A stretch of 6,065 nt of DNA from Anaerolineales bacterium (GTDB lineage: Bacteria; Chloroflexota; Anaerolineae; Anaerolineales; UBA4823). How positions within the stretch are numbered: position 1 is the first letter of the stretch; every line of letters starts with the position of its first letter. Shown here in pieces: positions 5,673-6,065 of this stretch. The notes beneath the pieces are model-generated. The model did no database searches. It was not told the DNA's origin and was given only the letters and a program-made list of their open reading frames with translations. The DNA is taken from positions 1-6,065 of the forward strand of contig JAQUAE010000128.1 of assembly GCA_028687395.1 (NCBI GenBank), written 5' to 3'. A program made the position numbers and the translations under genes.

Positions 5673-6065
5673 TTACCCGCCGCCCGCTTGGCCCTGCATG
5701 AACCGCAATACCCGGCGGTTGAACAGCTCGGGCGCTTCCTGCGGCAGCATGTGCCGCCCACCGGGCTCCAGCCAGAGCTGCGCCCCCGGGACGCTGGCGG
5801 CGATGTCCCGGGCGTGCTGCGGGGTAGCGTGCTCGTCCTGCTCACCCTGCACCACCAGCAGCGGGCAGGCGATGGGCGCCAGTCCCGGGCGCATGTCCCA
5901 TTCCAGTTGCCGCGGCTGCGCCCAGGCATGGTACCAGTTATGGAAGACGGCCTCGGTCTTCTCGCCGTGCAGCCGCTCCAGCCCCTGGCGGAAGCGCCTC
6001 TCGCTCTCGAAAGCCAGGCGTACCCTCTCCACGCCAGGGATCATCTTGGCTTCGACGTAAATGTG
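5673..6065 (-). CDS. Alpha/beta hydrolase, C-terminal part (5' end beyond window)
   Basis: The reading frame stays open to the right edge, giving 130 visible residues starting HIYVEAKMIPGVERV; the in-frame Met at 6044 is therefore internal, not the start. The segment corresponds to the cap and C-terminal half of an alpha/beta hydrolase. HIYVEA matches the strand that follows the nucleophile region, FHNWYHAWAQP lies in the cap, VVQGEQDEHATP holds the likely catalytic Asp (visible residue 77), and PGGRHMLPQEAPELF holds the catalytic His (visible residue 105). The nucleophile Ser motif (GxSxG) should lie upstream, outside the window. It resembles small-ester and enol-lactone hydrolases, but the substrate is unknown. 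It is the first visible gene of the minus-strand cluster and ends 17 bp before the biotin carboxylase start, suggesting cotranscription. Confidence 0.87.
   Translation of the reverse strand, partial: HIYVEAKMIPGVERVRLAFESERRFRQGLERLHGEKTEAVFHNWYHAWAQPRQLEWDMRPGLAPIACPLLVVQGEQDEHATPQHARDIAASVPGAQLWLEPGGRHMLPQEAPELFNRRVLRFMQGQAGGG

Noticed and set aside
6042..6044. ATG at 6044 as the start of the hydrolase
   Set aside because: The frame is open to the window edge and the preceding residues HIYVEA match the family, so this Met is internal.
4237..6060. Open frame of 607 codons on the plus strand opposite the biotin carboxylase and hydrolase
   Set aside because: It is antisense to genes with full catalytic motifs, its translation is rich in His, Gln, Arg and Gly without domain character, and long antisense frames are expected in GC-rich coding DNA.
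1..6065. CRISPR array, tRNA or rRNA, phage or defence module
   Set aside because: No regularly spaced repeats, cloverleaf arms or typical defence or phage domains were seen on either strand.

Overview
The window is a piece of a GC-rich bacterial chromosome, mostly housekeeping and central-metabolism genes, with the end of an insertion sequence at its left edge. The genes from position 310 onward are strongly GC-rich. The first 200 bases are only about 45% GC by hand count. Protein style (the L19 sequence, a split acyl-CoA carboxylase alpha subunit, the transposase type) suggests a Chloroflexota lineage, perhaps Anaerolineae. This is an inference from resemblance only; other GC-rich phyla are not excluded.

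Layout. Positions 1-200 hold the 5' end of a transposase gene on the minus strand and the probable outer end of its element, marked by two 21-bp direct repeats. Just outside it lies a good sigma-70-type promoter (TATAAT at 233-238), then rplS (ribosomal protein L19), a hairpin, a class I glutamine amidotransferase / peptidase C26 gene, and murI (glutamate racemase), all on the plus strand. The rest is a minus-strand cluster that converges on murI. In transcription order it reads: alpha/beta hydrolase (cut by the right window edge), biotin carboxylase, biotin carboxyl carrier protein, CYTH-domain protein, and a NimA-like flavin/PNPOx-fold protein. Gaps are 17, 25, 33 and 50 bp and most starts have clear Shine-Dalgarno sequences, so one operon is likely. 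Its last gene overlaps the 3' end of murI by 24 bp.

How the genes work together. rplS serves the ribosome, murI supplies D-glutamate for peptidoglycan, and the carboxylase pair forms the biotin-dependent half of an acyl-CoA carboxylase whose carboxyltransferase is not in the window. The CYTH, hydrolase and NimA-like genes are co-oriented with the carboxylase, but nothing in the sequence shows a shared pathway. I see no CRISPR array, tRNA, rRNA, phage module or clearly novel system. The points most worth a second look are the element end beside the rplS promoter, the palindrome at the murI start, the convergent overlap, and the split carboxylase with its C-terminal tail.
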